A stretch of DNA of 64,000 nucleotides from Macrocystis pyrifera (Eukaryota > Sar > Phaeophyceae > Laminariales > Laminariaceae): assembly GCA_031763025.1 (NCBI GenBank), contig JASSKH010000028.1, positions 7,451,324-7,515,323 on the forward strand. The letters run 5' to 3'. The translations under genes were made by a program, and so were the position numbers. Every line of letters starts with the position of its first letter. Position 1 is the first letter of the stretch. Positions 46,620 through 57,395 of this stretch are shown here, one piece after another. The notes beneath the pieces were generated by a model. That model was not told where the DNA came from, made no database searches, and worked only from the letters and a program-made list of their open reading frames with translations.

Positions 46620-48190
46620 GAGTGGGGAGATGGGTGGGTGGGTGGGTGGGTCGGTGGGTGGGGGGGTAGGGTGGAGGGGGGGGTAATATAGGGGGGGAGA
46701 GGGGACGTGGGTGGCTAGGTGAGCGGGTGGGTGGGTGGGGGGTGATATCGAAATAGGATGGAAAAAGTTGACGCTGGTGGCACCGCTGCTTGTCTATTTC
46801 TACACCGGTGTTAAAAGTAACTGATCTCTATACAACGCATCTGCTGTAAGCGGTGCAGTCAGCAGGCGAATTGGAGGCGGAGGCGGGGGGAAGGGGGAGA
46901 AGCTGAGGTGGAAGAGCAACAAGAAATCACTACGTCGATTTTAGTACTATTTAGCAAGTCCTGTACAGTAAAGTAGCTGCCTCCGTGTGTTCGGCGTAGC
47001 ACATTAATAAAAACTGCGAGCTCAAGGCGCTACGTGCAACAGCAGCGCAACGACGGGAAGGCGGGGCAATTGCATTACAATACGGATGTATGATAGGTCA
47101 AGGTTGCACCGCTATTGCACCGTGGGACTTCAAGACAGTACGTCTCTGCCGATTCCCTCCCGAATTCAACTGAAAAGTGTATCTGACGAACTGAAGATCC
47201 GATCATGCTTACAACTGACGAGGTAAATAATATCATACGCGAAAAATGGGGAGATTGGTTTGATATAAGTTATGCATTTGGTCGAGCGGAGAGAACATGC
47301 AACAAGAAACATGTCATGATCTGATACTCGCATATACAACACGAAAACAAGAGTCGTATTTACCTTTTAAGCTTTTTACGTACCTTGGTAAAAGCATACC
47401 ACTATGACCGGCAATATAGGATTCGTTTGTTATTTAATATCAGAATCTATACGTGGCTTATATTCCGGTTCATAATGCTCATGTGCAGGGTTAGGATTGT
47501 TCGGCAACCTGGTGTTTGGTGGCCGGGCATACATAGCGGGGGAGAAACAGTCACTAGTATAAGGACGTACGTGTACAACAGTAAATACTACCGGTATTAT
47601 ACCAGTTGAGACCGCAACAGGGATCTGGGGGAATATGATGTCGGAGTAGGATGGTTCCAGGGATTCGACCATTTTTTAGCAGCAAGCGAAACAAGCACAG
47701 ACGATATATTTTTTCCTGGAGGAGAGCTCAGAGCAGAACAACGACGTAGATCGACGACGGCAGCGACAGAAAGTGTAGAGAGTGGTACGTAGCAGGCAAC
47801 ACGGAAGGATAGACAGCAGCGGTGGGCGTCCGTTTTAGTTCTCTCCCACTCTCCCTTAACGTCCACGAATGGGTAGGTTAAGGGGGCGGGGGAGAGTGTA
47901 GACTGATTGTGGGCGACAGTACATATAGCCTGGGACGCGGGTCGGACGCGTTGTTAGAGGAGGCATGTGTTGAGCGGGGCGCAGGGTGCGGGCAACGGGG
48001 GTATGTGCACCCCCTCGCCCCCCGCCCCCTTCCCGCTCCAGGTCGGACATGACATGGATACAAGCCAACATCTCGAGTGGGGGACGTAAGCGCGACTATG
48101 TACGAAAAGTACGTGCATGCGCCGTCCTATTGCAGCCCTATACGCCCCGTATCATGCCGAGGAGGGGGAACACCTAACAAATATCACCTG
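46620..48190. other. Stretch without a recognised gene
   Basis: Starts with a GGGT-rich tract (46,620-46,740), then unremarkable sequence. No exon or repeat family recognised apart from GTAC words. Confidence 0.5.
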
Positions 48191-48192
48191 CT

Positions 48193-49797
48193 TCACAAAA
48201 ACTCCATCACGTTCCAGAACAGGTCGTCGTCCTTCAGGCCCACCACTCTCGCAACCACATCAGACGCGCTTGCATCATCCCTGCCCCTCCCCTCCACCCC
48301 CGCAGACTTCGCCCTCTTTCGCGTCGCCATGCCGCTGTCCCGGCGAGACGCTTCGTCGGCGCCTTCCGGAAGCTTCGGCGGCGCCCTGTCGGGGCGAAGG
48401 CGGCACATGATGAGGAAGCCCCGACGGCCCCACGCCCTGTCCGCTCTGTCCTCGGGGGCGTTCTCCAGCAGATCCAGCACGGACGGGTTGGGCTGCGGTT
48501 CGTTCGTGAACGGGTCCCAGTCCGCGTCAACCCCTAGCACCTGTGCCGGGGGGGTGTGGCAGTCCTTGTTTTCGGCGTTTTCTTCGGCGTACCTTACCAG
48601 CAACCAATCCACGATATCGTACGCACTGTCGTTCGAGGACACGCGGGCCGCCCGGTGGAGCGGCGTGTCCCCCCCCGTGTCCGACACGTTGACGCTAGCG
48701 CCGCGGTCCAACAGGGCCCGCACGGATACGGACATCAACTCCCGGAAGCGTGGTGCAGAGGCGTTCGTCCGAGCGAGTCCCGGGCGTTCAGGTCGGCTCC
48801 GAATCGGAGGAGCACCTCGATCGCCTCGGTGTCGTTCGACGAGGCGGCGTGGTGCAGGGCCGTGCTGCCGCTCGGCGACGTCCGCCCGTGCTCGAGGAGC
48901 TCCCTCACAAATTCCGCGTTCCCGGCGCCGGCGGCCAGGTCCAGCGCGGACATATGTGCGTTGTACAGGTTGACGCGCTCGTCGCCTAGGCGGAGGTGGA
49001 CGTCCGCGCCGGCGTCCAGGAGCGCCGACACCGCGTCGGGGCTGGGCGCTGCGATCCCGCAGTGGAGCGGTGTAGTGCCCGAGCTGTCAGGCCTGCTCAT
49101 GTCCGCCCCAAGTGCGCACAGGGCTCTCACGAACTCGGGGTTGTTGTTCTGCAAGGCGACGTGCAGAGGCGTGGACTCGCCGTAGTGTTGCTCGTCGATG
49201 TCCGCCCCGGCCTCCAAGAGCACACCGATCGCTCCGACCTGGTTGGCCTCGGCTGCGGCGTGAAGAGCGGTGTATCCGAAGGTGTTGGCAGCGTGTACGT
49301 ACACCCTCCCCGTGCTGTACGAGCGTCCTGATGACGTTGTTGAACCCCGCGGCGGCGGCAAGCTCCAGGGCCGTGTTGCTGTCGTGGTCGGTGCGAAAGT
49401 TGGCGCTCGCCCCGGAAGCCAAGAGAACAGCCGCCGTGCGGGGGTGGTCGTGCCGGGCCGCCAGGTGGAGCGCAGTGTAGCGTTGGTCATCTACCTCGTC
49501 CAAACTTGCGCCGTGCTCGACAAGCACACGTACGGCATCCGCTTGGCCGCTCATGGCAGCCAGATGCAGAATACGGTCCGCCCCGTCCGGGCAGCGGGTG
49601 TTGGCCGACGCTCCAGCTTTCAGGAGTTTCGTCAGCAGGTTTGCATCGCCGTCAAACGCGGCGTCCATGAGCGCAAGGGTGAACAACTCTTCTTTGCCCC
49701 TTTTCCCCGGAGCCGTGCGGTACAGCGCGTCGAAAAGCCTCGCCTTTTCCAGTATCGTCATGGAGTTGAGGATCTCGTCGTCATCGTTGTCCGCCAT
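48193..49797 (-). CDS. Ankyrin-repeat protein ANK-3, two frameshifts
   Basis: From the ATG at 49,797 the frame reads MADNDDDEILNSMTILEKAR, LFDALYRTAPGK, then ankyrin units (RYTALHLAARHDHP, NTALELAAAAGFNN). Near 49,310 it must shift by one base to continue VYVHAANTFGYTALHAAAEA through about six more units. Near 48,745 it must shift again (one C appears lost in a CCCGG context) to reach ELMSVSVRALLDRGASVNV and the tail ending at 48,193. The tail (DVVARVVGLKDDDLFWNVME, plus an upstream DRAWGRRGFLIMCR) matches ANK-2. In total about 535 codons. Either a young pseudogene, or base errors in the sequence. No intron signals at either point were convincing. Confidence 0.85.
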
Positions 49798-49829
49798 CGC
49801 GCCGCTTAGAGATGGCGGCATTCAAACGA

Positions 49830-51400
49830 TGATGAACGAGTTTCGTCTTGTACTGAAGTTTACAGTACCACCACCCCGCCTGACGATCCACGATGTCACG
49901 TGTGACTTCACGTGACCCTGAACGCCTATGACACCACTGAACTCGTGAATTCGTGCACAAGAGCGCACTCCCTCGTGGACCGTACTCGTACACTGCCCCT
50001 CTTGCAGATGGAGAGCCGATCCGCGATCCAACGATGCCGCGCGTGCGTAGCAATTCGAAGCTGTCCATGGTACCTGGTATGGCGTGTTTTGGTTTTGGGC
50101 CAACGGAGGACTTCAATCTTATATCCTACGGTTGGCCAATCAGCAGCACAGCATATATTCACGACCAATCGGACACAGCCGGAAAAAAACGCGGCGCGAT
50201 AACACAGGAAAAACGCGGCGCGATAAGAGTTGGGTTCTAGTTCTTGGTACAGTAGTTCTGGTTCTGGTTCTGCTTTTCTTGGTGGCTGCTGGGCTGGTGG
50301 CAGTGAAGCTGTGAAGTGGGGTGTGAGCTGTGAGCTGTGAGCTGTAAATATTGCAAACAATAGGTCAGCAAGTGGTATAAGATGCGAAGCGCTTGTCGTG
50401 GCCGTGCTGCTGCCCATCTTACAGAGAACCCGTCTCTCCCCTGCCTCTACGTTTACCTGGTGGGAGGCCGAAGGGACCCTAAGTGCGACTTGTAGAGTTG
50501 GGAATCAACAAGTCATTTCGCACGATTCACGAGGATATCATGAGACTACCGCAGCAAGTGATGATGGAGACGGCACCTGCGTTGGAGATGGCAATCCTAG
50601 CAACGCAGCAGGTGGAGGGACTGCTGCTGCTGCTGCTGCTGCTGCTGCTTGGCGAAGTCGCAAGGGTGAGTGCATTGTTCTCAGATCCCCCTTTCGCAAG
50701 CGGTAGAAAAGGTTCATGAGAAAAAGAGCCGGTGGGCACTTCGTACGAAACTGCCAGTATTTCGTTTTTTTTTGCACTTCGCCAAAAATAGGTATACCTA
50801 CAGTACGAGTATGTACACCTGGTACGTACGCACCTGGTACCAGATGCACCTGGTACCTGATACGTCGTGCCTGGTACGAATGAGCCTTTCGAGCCATTTT
50901 CTAGCCCAGCCGTACCTGGTAAAAATAGTGTACCGCGGCTAGTCCCGTTACAAACTGGTACTCTGTACTCCGATAATTCTGAAGGTGAAACCCGAACCCG
51001 TCGCGGGTAACCCGGGTTTTCAGACGAAATCGAAATCGGGTTCGATGAGTACTCGGGGTAAACCCGGGTACTCCGACAACCCGTTCGCATTTAAGGTGAT
51101 CATCAGCGGGTACCACAAGCGGATGATGGTGTGGGTATATACTATGTGATGTGATGTCGAAAAGAGAACTATAACCATCAAACCACAAAAATAGCAGAGC
51201 GCCGAGTATTCTAAAACATGGATAGAGCTAAAAAAAAATAGAAGATGCAAACAAACGGCTTGCCTTAGTTTATGTGCACATGTTGCCTATATATTTACAA
51301 GGCGCTTCGCTCCGCGGGCGGCCTACGCCGCCCGCTACGCTCGCTCAAGAAGGAAAAGTGCATCAAGTTATGCGAAGCGGACAGAGGTCCACGATTGATT
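49830..51400. other. Stretch without a recognised gene
   Basis: Holds a CTG microsatellite (50,621-50,649), the exon-like segment paired with 1,146-1,233 (50,565-50,670), a CCTGGTAC-rich cluster (50,810-50,930) and a GC-rich inverted stretch (51,300-51,345: CGGGCGGCCTACGCCGCCCG) related to those near 8,510 and 25,420. Confidence 0.5.
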
Positions 51401-51407
51401 ATAGTTT

Positions 51408-51555
51408 TTTTTTAATGATTTTATAAATTTTGAAATACGTCAGCTGTGAGTTCGACTGGTTAAATAGTTGATACTCGACTTTGCAAGCTGCGCAATACGT
51501 CTCGTCTATATTCCATTTTTACCGAATTTTACAAGTATTATTGTGATAAATTGTA
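51408..51555 (-). repeat. Inverted copy of the 54.5-55.0 kb repeat
   Basis: Contains, in reverse orientation, the words TATTCCATTTTTACC, CTTTGCAAGCTGCG, CAGCTGTGAGTTCGACTG and ATTTTGAAATACGTCAGC found in the tandem units at 54,488-54,992. Confidence 0.85.
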
Positions 51556-52143
51556 TTAATAGTTGCAAACTGGCGACTTGATAATGCAAAAAGTCCCGCC
51601 GCCATGGTTCAGGAAAAAACAGCTCGGACGCCACGTACGCTTCGCGTCTCGGGCGGTTCCGCTCACATTCCGTGCGTACGTACATACCCCAGGTAGGATA
51701 AAATATTTTCTTTGTGATATGCTTGCTGTATGTACGAAAGAGAAAGCACAGCACGGCACAACTGGTCAGTAGCAGCACCGCAAAAACAATGAAAATGAAA
51801 CCGAAAGTTTTGGAAAGAAAAAAAAATCCCCGTCCCCTCATGTATTAATTTTCTGCCTGATTGGAACACCTTCCACCGGTCGAAAGGATAACAGTTATGA
51901 AACTGTCACACTCTGAAACCCAATATCACCTCACGGTAAATTTTAAAAAAACGAACAGCAGAGCTTCTTTCTCAACCTCGTACGCCGCCCGCCCCTCGCG
52001 CGACTACCTCGCCACCGATTCGGTCCGGGTAAAGCTTTCCTCACTCTCTGCCACAGTGAGCCCCGTCGCCCGCCTCGCGTGAAGCCCGGTGAGTAGAAAA
52101 AAACTCGTGCGCCTCAATGCCATTCTGCAAATAGGTTTATTAA

Positions 52144-52417
52144 GGGCGCACGACCAAAAGACAAAACGACACTAACACCACCATCATCCTTCTAAAGGCC
52201 ACACCTAACACTGGTACGAGGTGTATTATACTTACCTACCTATTGTATATACATGCAATGAAAATCAAACCGGTTGGGTAGGATTTCTAGACGAATTTAC
52301 GAAAATTGTTTGTTTAAGTTTGTTTCACTTGTATTATATAATAGTATACCCTCCTGTCTGGGTCACGAAATTTGATTCCTTAGTGGGGTGTCTGATTTTA
52401 TTTTTGCTTGCACCTCT
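52144..52417. mobile_element. 'GGGTGCA' TIR element, SINE-free copy
   Basis: Uninterrupted version of the element at 10,760-11,332, with ends GGGCGCACGACCAAAAGAC and, inward from the right, AGGTGCAAGCAAAAATAAAA. Its length of about 275 bp shows the basic size of the family. Confidence 0.55.
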
Positions 52418-52612
52418 GGTCTTCCGGTATTTGATGGTTAGTGAACTTCCTTGCTGAGTCTTCTTGCCTTCAATGGGTGGAGACCGCCGGCCTCACGAAC
52501 CCCAGACAACAGCAGTAACAGTAGTAGTCACGTGTTGAATAGAATATTCCTGAGGTACTGTAGCTATGATTGGCTACCGTAAGGGATACATTGTGCGCGG
52601 CTCCATCAACCT

Positions 52613-52617
52613 ACAGT
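52613..52617 (+). other. Empty target site of transposon T1
   Basis: ATCAACCT-ACAGT-AGAGTTTTT here corresponds to the two flanks of T1 at 11,530 and 13,040 joined with a single ACAGT. This defines the 5-bp target duplication. Confidence 0.93.
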
Positions 52618-52859
52618 AGAGTTTTTCGATGCCACAGCATCCCGAGCCGGCCGAACCAACCTCCAGCAGTCTTACCAAGCACGGCAGCCAAGCACTGATC
52701 ACTGGCTTAAGGTTCGGGTGGGAGGGTCGGCTTTAGGCGCCAAGAATAAAACTTCCTCAAATATCCACTAGCAAGGTGTGACCACGTCTCAACAAGGGTG
52801 TACCCGGAATTGGGGTTTCCGCACCGCACGGGGCGGTATCAGCGGGGAGGATGTCCGAT

Positions 52860-53410
52860 TTCGTCCCCGATTCGTTGGAGTTGTAGATTTATGGAAAGAT
52901 TTCTGATCCGGGGATGGGAGACCTTATCCTCCCCAGCTGGCGCTGGCTCCAGAAACCCCAGCCAATCGTGTGGTTGGGGGTTTCATACCGTGCGGGGTGG
53001 TATCGACCCCGACAGCGACCGCCTCTTTCGTCCCCATGGTGCTGGAGGTTCAGATGTATGCAAGCATTTATGATCCGGAGATGAGACCTTAGCCTCCCCG
53101 GATAGTGCCGAATCCACACACTCCAGGCGATGAGCAATGTGCCAGTGGGGTTGGGGTTTCCACACCGTGCGGGGTGGTATCGACCCGGTAGATGGTCTCT
53201 TTCGTCCCCGGTTTGTTGGAGTTACACATGTGAGGAATATTTATGATCTGGAGATGGGATCCTATCCTCCCTGGGTGGAGCTGGCTTCACGAAACCCAGT
53301 CAATCAGCAATCAGCCAGTGGGGTTGGGGTTTCCATACTGTGCGGGGCGGCATCGACCCGGGGGATCGCCGTTTACGTCCTCGATTTGTTGGAGTTGCAA
53401 ACTTTCAGTT
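52860..53410 (+). repeat. Tandem repeat, unit about 170 bp (paralogue of 13,290-13,830)
   Basis: GATCCGGGGATGG variants at 52,904, 53,071 and 53,244, with the same unit content as in copy 1. Confidence 0.88.
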
Positions 53411-53514
53411 GGAGGAGTAGCAAGTCTAAAATGCTAAAATGGCGGGACACAAACAACTTTTTTGACGAGCCGCCGAATATAGTATGCACCAGGTACGTAT
53501 CAGTATCCTCTACT

Positions 53515-53519
53515 ACTGT
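53515..53519 (+). other. Empty target site of transposon T2
   Basis: CCTCTACT-ACTGT-AGGCGA here equals the joined flanks of T2 (13,928 and 15,440) with one ACTGT. Confidence 0.93.
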
Positions 53520-53522
53520 AGG

Positions 53523-53950
53523 CGAGTCGCCTTATTGAGACGACTTCGACACAGAGAAAAATAAAACCAGGTGCCAGCCCTGGCCACGCAACGGAAGTCC
53601 TTGCTTTCGCAACGGCGGCAGCTTTGGGTGCGATATACACCTCATTCAAGTATTTTGGTGGCCTTCGGTTATTTGGGAATTGCCCTGAAGCCAGCAGTAA
53701 CGACGAGGCGTTCCACATGCCGTTGCGCAGAGCGAAAATGGCTTTAAATAAGACCAATATATACCCGGAGGACGGACGGCCAAGCAAATTCATAGTCGAG
53801 GTTCGTGGCAGAGCGACAACGTTTTGCACGCCATGTTCGGGGGTCCTATACGAAGGGCGTTACAATATGTACACTATTATTAAAAACGAAAGTGTCGCAG
53901 TGTCCGGCGCTCCTTCTTCATGTTACGCAAGTGATTTTGTACTACAGTAA
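53523..53950 (+). CDS. Unrecognised open frame, conserved against its broken copy
   Basis: Open for about 142 codons after an upstream TAG, with no ATG near the start, so it may be an exon. It includes HATEVLAFATAAALGAIYTS, FKYFGGLRLFG, HMPLRRAKMALNKTNIYP, RPSKFIVEVRGRATTFCTPC and SCYASDFVLQ, then TAA. Against 15,500-15,742, by hand count about eight silent and about twelve replacement differences were seen. Since replacement sites are roughly three times as frequent, this hints at weak past constraint. No known family recognised. Confidence 0.35.
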
Positions 53951-53967
53951 GGTGCAGGCAGTACGAC

Positions 53968-55560
53968 CAGGTACGGGAATGGATTCGTTTGAGACGAAAA
54001 AAAAAACAAATGTCCAGTCTATTCGACGAACCGTTACGTTTTTTTTTTTTTTTATATAGCCTGCCATCACCCTAATCACTTATTTTTACAAAATGGAAAA
54101 AACACGTACTTGTACGTCAAGACCTGCTGCAACATTTACAGGGAGTACTAAAAAATTTCCGGTGTCTTGGTGTGTATGTCACGTGTGAACCTGCTGTAAA
54201 CCAACTTTCGACTGTCTTGTGTACCCCGGCCCTCACGTGTCGATCTGCTGTTTCAGTGCGCGAAATGGTACTGGCCGAAATCAATTGGAAATCGAACCAG
54301 CTGTAAGTATTATCGTCTCGTCGACCCTGGTGGCATCCAGGGGAGTCTCTGGCCAGTAGTCAATCGCGAGGGAAATAATGGAAAACGCGCGCGGTTCACG
54401 CAGCTTGCAAAGTTGAGTATCGACCGATCTGCCGATCGGTTGAACTCACAGCTGACGTGCTTTCTTAGTTTCTTATAAAAAAAAAAATGGAATATAGACG
54501 AGGCGTATTACGCAGCTTGCAAAGTTGAGTACCAACTATTTAATCAGTCGAACTCACAGCTGACGTATTTCAAAATTTATAAAATACTTTCAGTCCTGTT
54601 GACCCGGGCAGCATCCAGGGGAGCCGCTGGCCTATATCTTTGACAAGGAATCACATATAGAATACGCGCGCTCGGTTTATCACAATAATTGTAAAATTAG
54701 GTAAAAATGGAATATAGACGAGGCGTATTACGCAGCTTGCAAAGTTGAGTATCAACTATTTAATCAGTCGAACTCACAGCTGACGTATTTCAAAATTTAT
54801 AAAAATACTTTCATATCTTTGACAAGGAATTACATATAGAATACGCGCGTTCTGTTTATCACAATACTTGTAAAATTTGGTAAAAATGGAATATAGACGA
54901 GACGTATTACGCAGCTTGCAAAGTTGAGTATCAACTATTTAATCAGTCGAACTCACAGCTGACGTATTTCAAAATTTATAAAATACTTTCACGGTTGCAG
55001 CAGATACCTGATTTCTCGACGCAAGAAACGGGTTGGATGATTGCGTTCGACAGACACATTCAATCAAAGGAGGAAAGGGGGATGGCTCGCTGTGAATTGA
55101 TCTGCATTTTTTTTTTTGCAGGTTATATTCGTGCTTTCTTTCCAGAGAAGAACTACCTAACATTACCAAGGAACCGATACGTGCCTTCCCCTCCGCTAAG
55201 ACTTTGTGCACACAGCAAGGCAACCCGCGCTTGTATCCGATAAGTAGCTTATTTGTTTATTTATTTATTTATTCATCCTCCGGAGGATTGGTAAAAATAA
55301 AGCTTAAGCTCACCACACTTCCACGTATCAATTTAGCCGACAAGAATTTTTCTCCAAAAGTTGGCCGTCTTGAATCTATGAATCATGCATGGTAACTTCG
55401 AAAAAAAAAAAAATCTCGAGATGAGAAAGGAAAAAAAACAAAAAAACAAGGACGTCCAGTCTTTATTAAATCACGCAAACGGTAGAAAGAGACAAGAAGG
55501 ACGTTCAGTCTTTATTATTTCACGCACGAGTACCTACGGTACACGGTTACAATTTCCCAA
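53968..55560 (+). mobile_element. Degenerate third copy of the TIR transposon (T3), interrupted
   Basis: The left end GGGAATGGATTCGTTTGAGA, then ATGTCCAGTCTATTCGA, matches T1 from 11,540. After an insert of tandem repeats (54,090-54,990) homology resumes (ATACCTGATTTC, ATGATTGCGTTCGACAGAC, TTTGTGCACACAGCAAGGCA, then GACGTCCAGTCTTTA and CGCAAACGGT). It is much more diverged than T1/T2, so it is an older copy. The right end was not found. Confidence 0.7.
54380..54992 (+). repeat. Tandem array, unit about 180-220 bp
   Basis: At least three units each contain GGAATATAGACGAGGCGTAT (or GACG), ACGCAGCTTGCAAAGTTGAG, CAGTCGAACTCACAGCTGAC and TATTTCAAAATTTATAAAA, starting near 54,488, 54,708 and 54,888. 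A degraded unit precedes them (54,402-54,480). An inverted copy is at 51,408-51,555. Confidence 0.9.
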
Positions 55561-56530
55561 GCGGCAGAAAAAAAAAACAGTTGTAGACTACGCACGGCAG
55601 TATACCAGTATATATGCTACCAGTACGTTGCTGTATGTACCCCCGACGGGAGTTTGTGCATGCGTCCTTCCCAGTCCCACGATGGCGCGTGCGCACAACG
55701 CGGTGGGCGTTTGTGATCGCCACCTCTGTTCCGTGTTTTGCCCGGGGGCCTAGGCTAGCTCGCCCTCAAGGCTAACCAGATGGGCTGCCGGCCGCCTTGT
55801 CCTCTTGGCAACTAGGCGGTCGAGAGTGAACGTGTTTGCCAAAAGGTGGACGCCGAAGCTCACGCGTGTCGCAGAGCTTTTGTTGTATTTGCCGAAGCAT
55901 GGGCGCCGAAATTTCATTCGCTGTAGGGGTGGGTGATGTACGGGATGGGATGATGCCCGCCGGGGGGCTTCTTCTTACCAATTTTACGCCGGAACTGCGG
56001 GAAGGGCCGACAGGGCGAAGGTTGTAAGGAAGGCGAGTTTTCTTTCTTTTTATGTCGTGTGCCACTCTTTTCTGCTTGGCGACGAAACGCCTTATTATCT
56101 CTCCGTAGTAGCACGCAATGCCGCCCTCGACGCCGCGCATACACCGCCGATTCTTTTGTTGGTCACGATTGTTGCTGCTGAAGAAAAACCACAAAACGGG
56201 TCCCAGGGTCTTCCCAGGGATGTGATACAGGGTTAGCTATATACCTGGTACGGATGGGACGCGGAAACAACATTTTGTTTTAAATGCGCCAAACACAACA
56301 GCTCGTCGACGGTACAGCAGCGGGGAGTACCAAGCGAGCGCTGCGTACCTCCTTCTAGCGAGCACCACAGAGTGTATGTAGCAATGAGAAAAAAGGCGAC
56401 CAATCATGATGTTGTATCCATCCCCAATGGTGTGCGGTGATGTCTTACTTATATCTATATTCCCAAGAATAACATTTTCGTCAGGATGAGAGATGTCGTC
56501 AAGGAGAGGCAGAAAGATCTCCACCCCCTA
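55560..56530. other. Stretch without a recognised gene
   Basis: Present only in duplication copy 2. Frames overlap on both strands and carry no recognised domain. A minus-strand frame of 140 codons (55,772-56,194) is Arg/Pro/Ser-rich. Confidence 0.45.
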
Positions 56531-57084
56531 CATTATATACCTGGTATATATAGGTTGGGTTGGCGTCGGTTGGCGACGATTCTATAAAACACGCCTCTCA
56601 CTGCGTGAGCTAGACAGCCACGGTACCGTTTTCGTTTCGTTTTGTTTTGTTTTGTTTTGTTTTTGGCGGTTACCACGGCTGGCGGTCGAGTTAGATCAGT
56701 TTTGTGCCGGGAGAACCTTTACTCCGTACAATGGGGATGATCGTATCACGTACCGGTAGTGTTTGTGGTAAGGCACCCACGGGGCAGTTACATAGTATAC
56801 CCATTGCTGTCTCTGGAAGTGGCCACACCAGAAATGAAACCAATTCATTGACGCTGTCATCCATAAGCAAGAAAACCCGCCTCTAAAGCAGTTCTTAGTA
56901 GGATGCAGCTCACCCTCCATGCGACTCGCCTAACACCTCACGGCGCTTCGCGCTTGGTGCAAGCAATGTCTGTCTGGTCGGCGAAAACCCGAGGTGTTCC
57001 GTCCCCGCATTGTAGGGATGCGAGGGTCTATGGTCATACGACTGCGGCCATGCATGATAATGAGTCCCCCCCCCCCCCCCCCTG
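56531..57084 (+). mobile_element. Poly(C)-ended repeat, copy P6 (reference copy)
   Basis: A near full-length family member of about 535 bp. The 5' part has GGTTGGGTTGGCGTCGGTTG (an A-box-like TGGCGTCGGTTGG) and CTCACTGCGTGAGCTAGAC. A T-rich tract follows (56,633-56,663), then GGGGATGATCGTATCACG, CATTGCTGTCTCTGGAAG, GCGCTTGGTGCAAGCAATG, and the 3' end GGTCATACGACTGCGGCC, ATGCATGATAATGAGT, then 19 C (57,066-57,084). A pairing CAA...TGCCTGG / CCAGGCA-TTG in other copies suggests a folded 3' part. No open frame. It sits in the 3.5-kb block specific to duplication copy 2. Confidence 0.88.
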
Positions 57085-57311
57085 CGCCCAGCCATTTCCC
57101 TATTATTCTGATCTCTATTTCTGCTTTGTACGTTGATCGACGCGAAAGAGCAAGATTTACTACGAGGAGAGGCAGGCAAGAAACCTGCGCCGCATCCTTT
57201 GGGACGCCATCAGATACATTCAGGGACGGGACGAGTCCTGGAGCGTAGACATCCGTGAAAAAGGGACCTAAAAACGCGTGTGGGCGCTCGGGTTCGTACA
57301 AGGTTGTGGTT

Positions 57312-57395
57312 TGCCACTCTGTTCGGAAATATAGAGTGCGATTGGGAATGTGTCCGAATATGAAAACGCACTCTATATTTCCGACCTGAACGATG
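57312..57395. mobile_element. Small foldback element
   Basis: TTCGGAAATATAGAGTGCG and, later, CGCACTCTATATTTCCGA are inverted repeats around a loop of about 35 bp. The GGAAATAT core recalls the 80-bp element at 12,269, but the outer ends differ. Confidence 0.55.
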
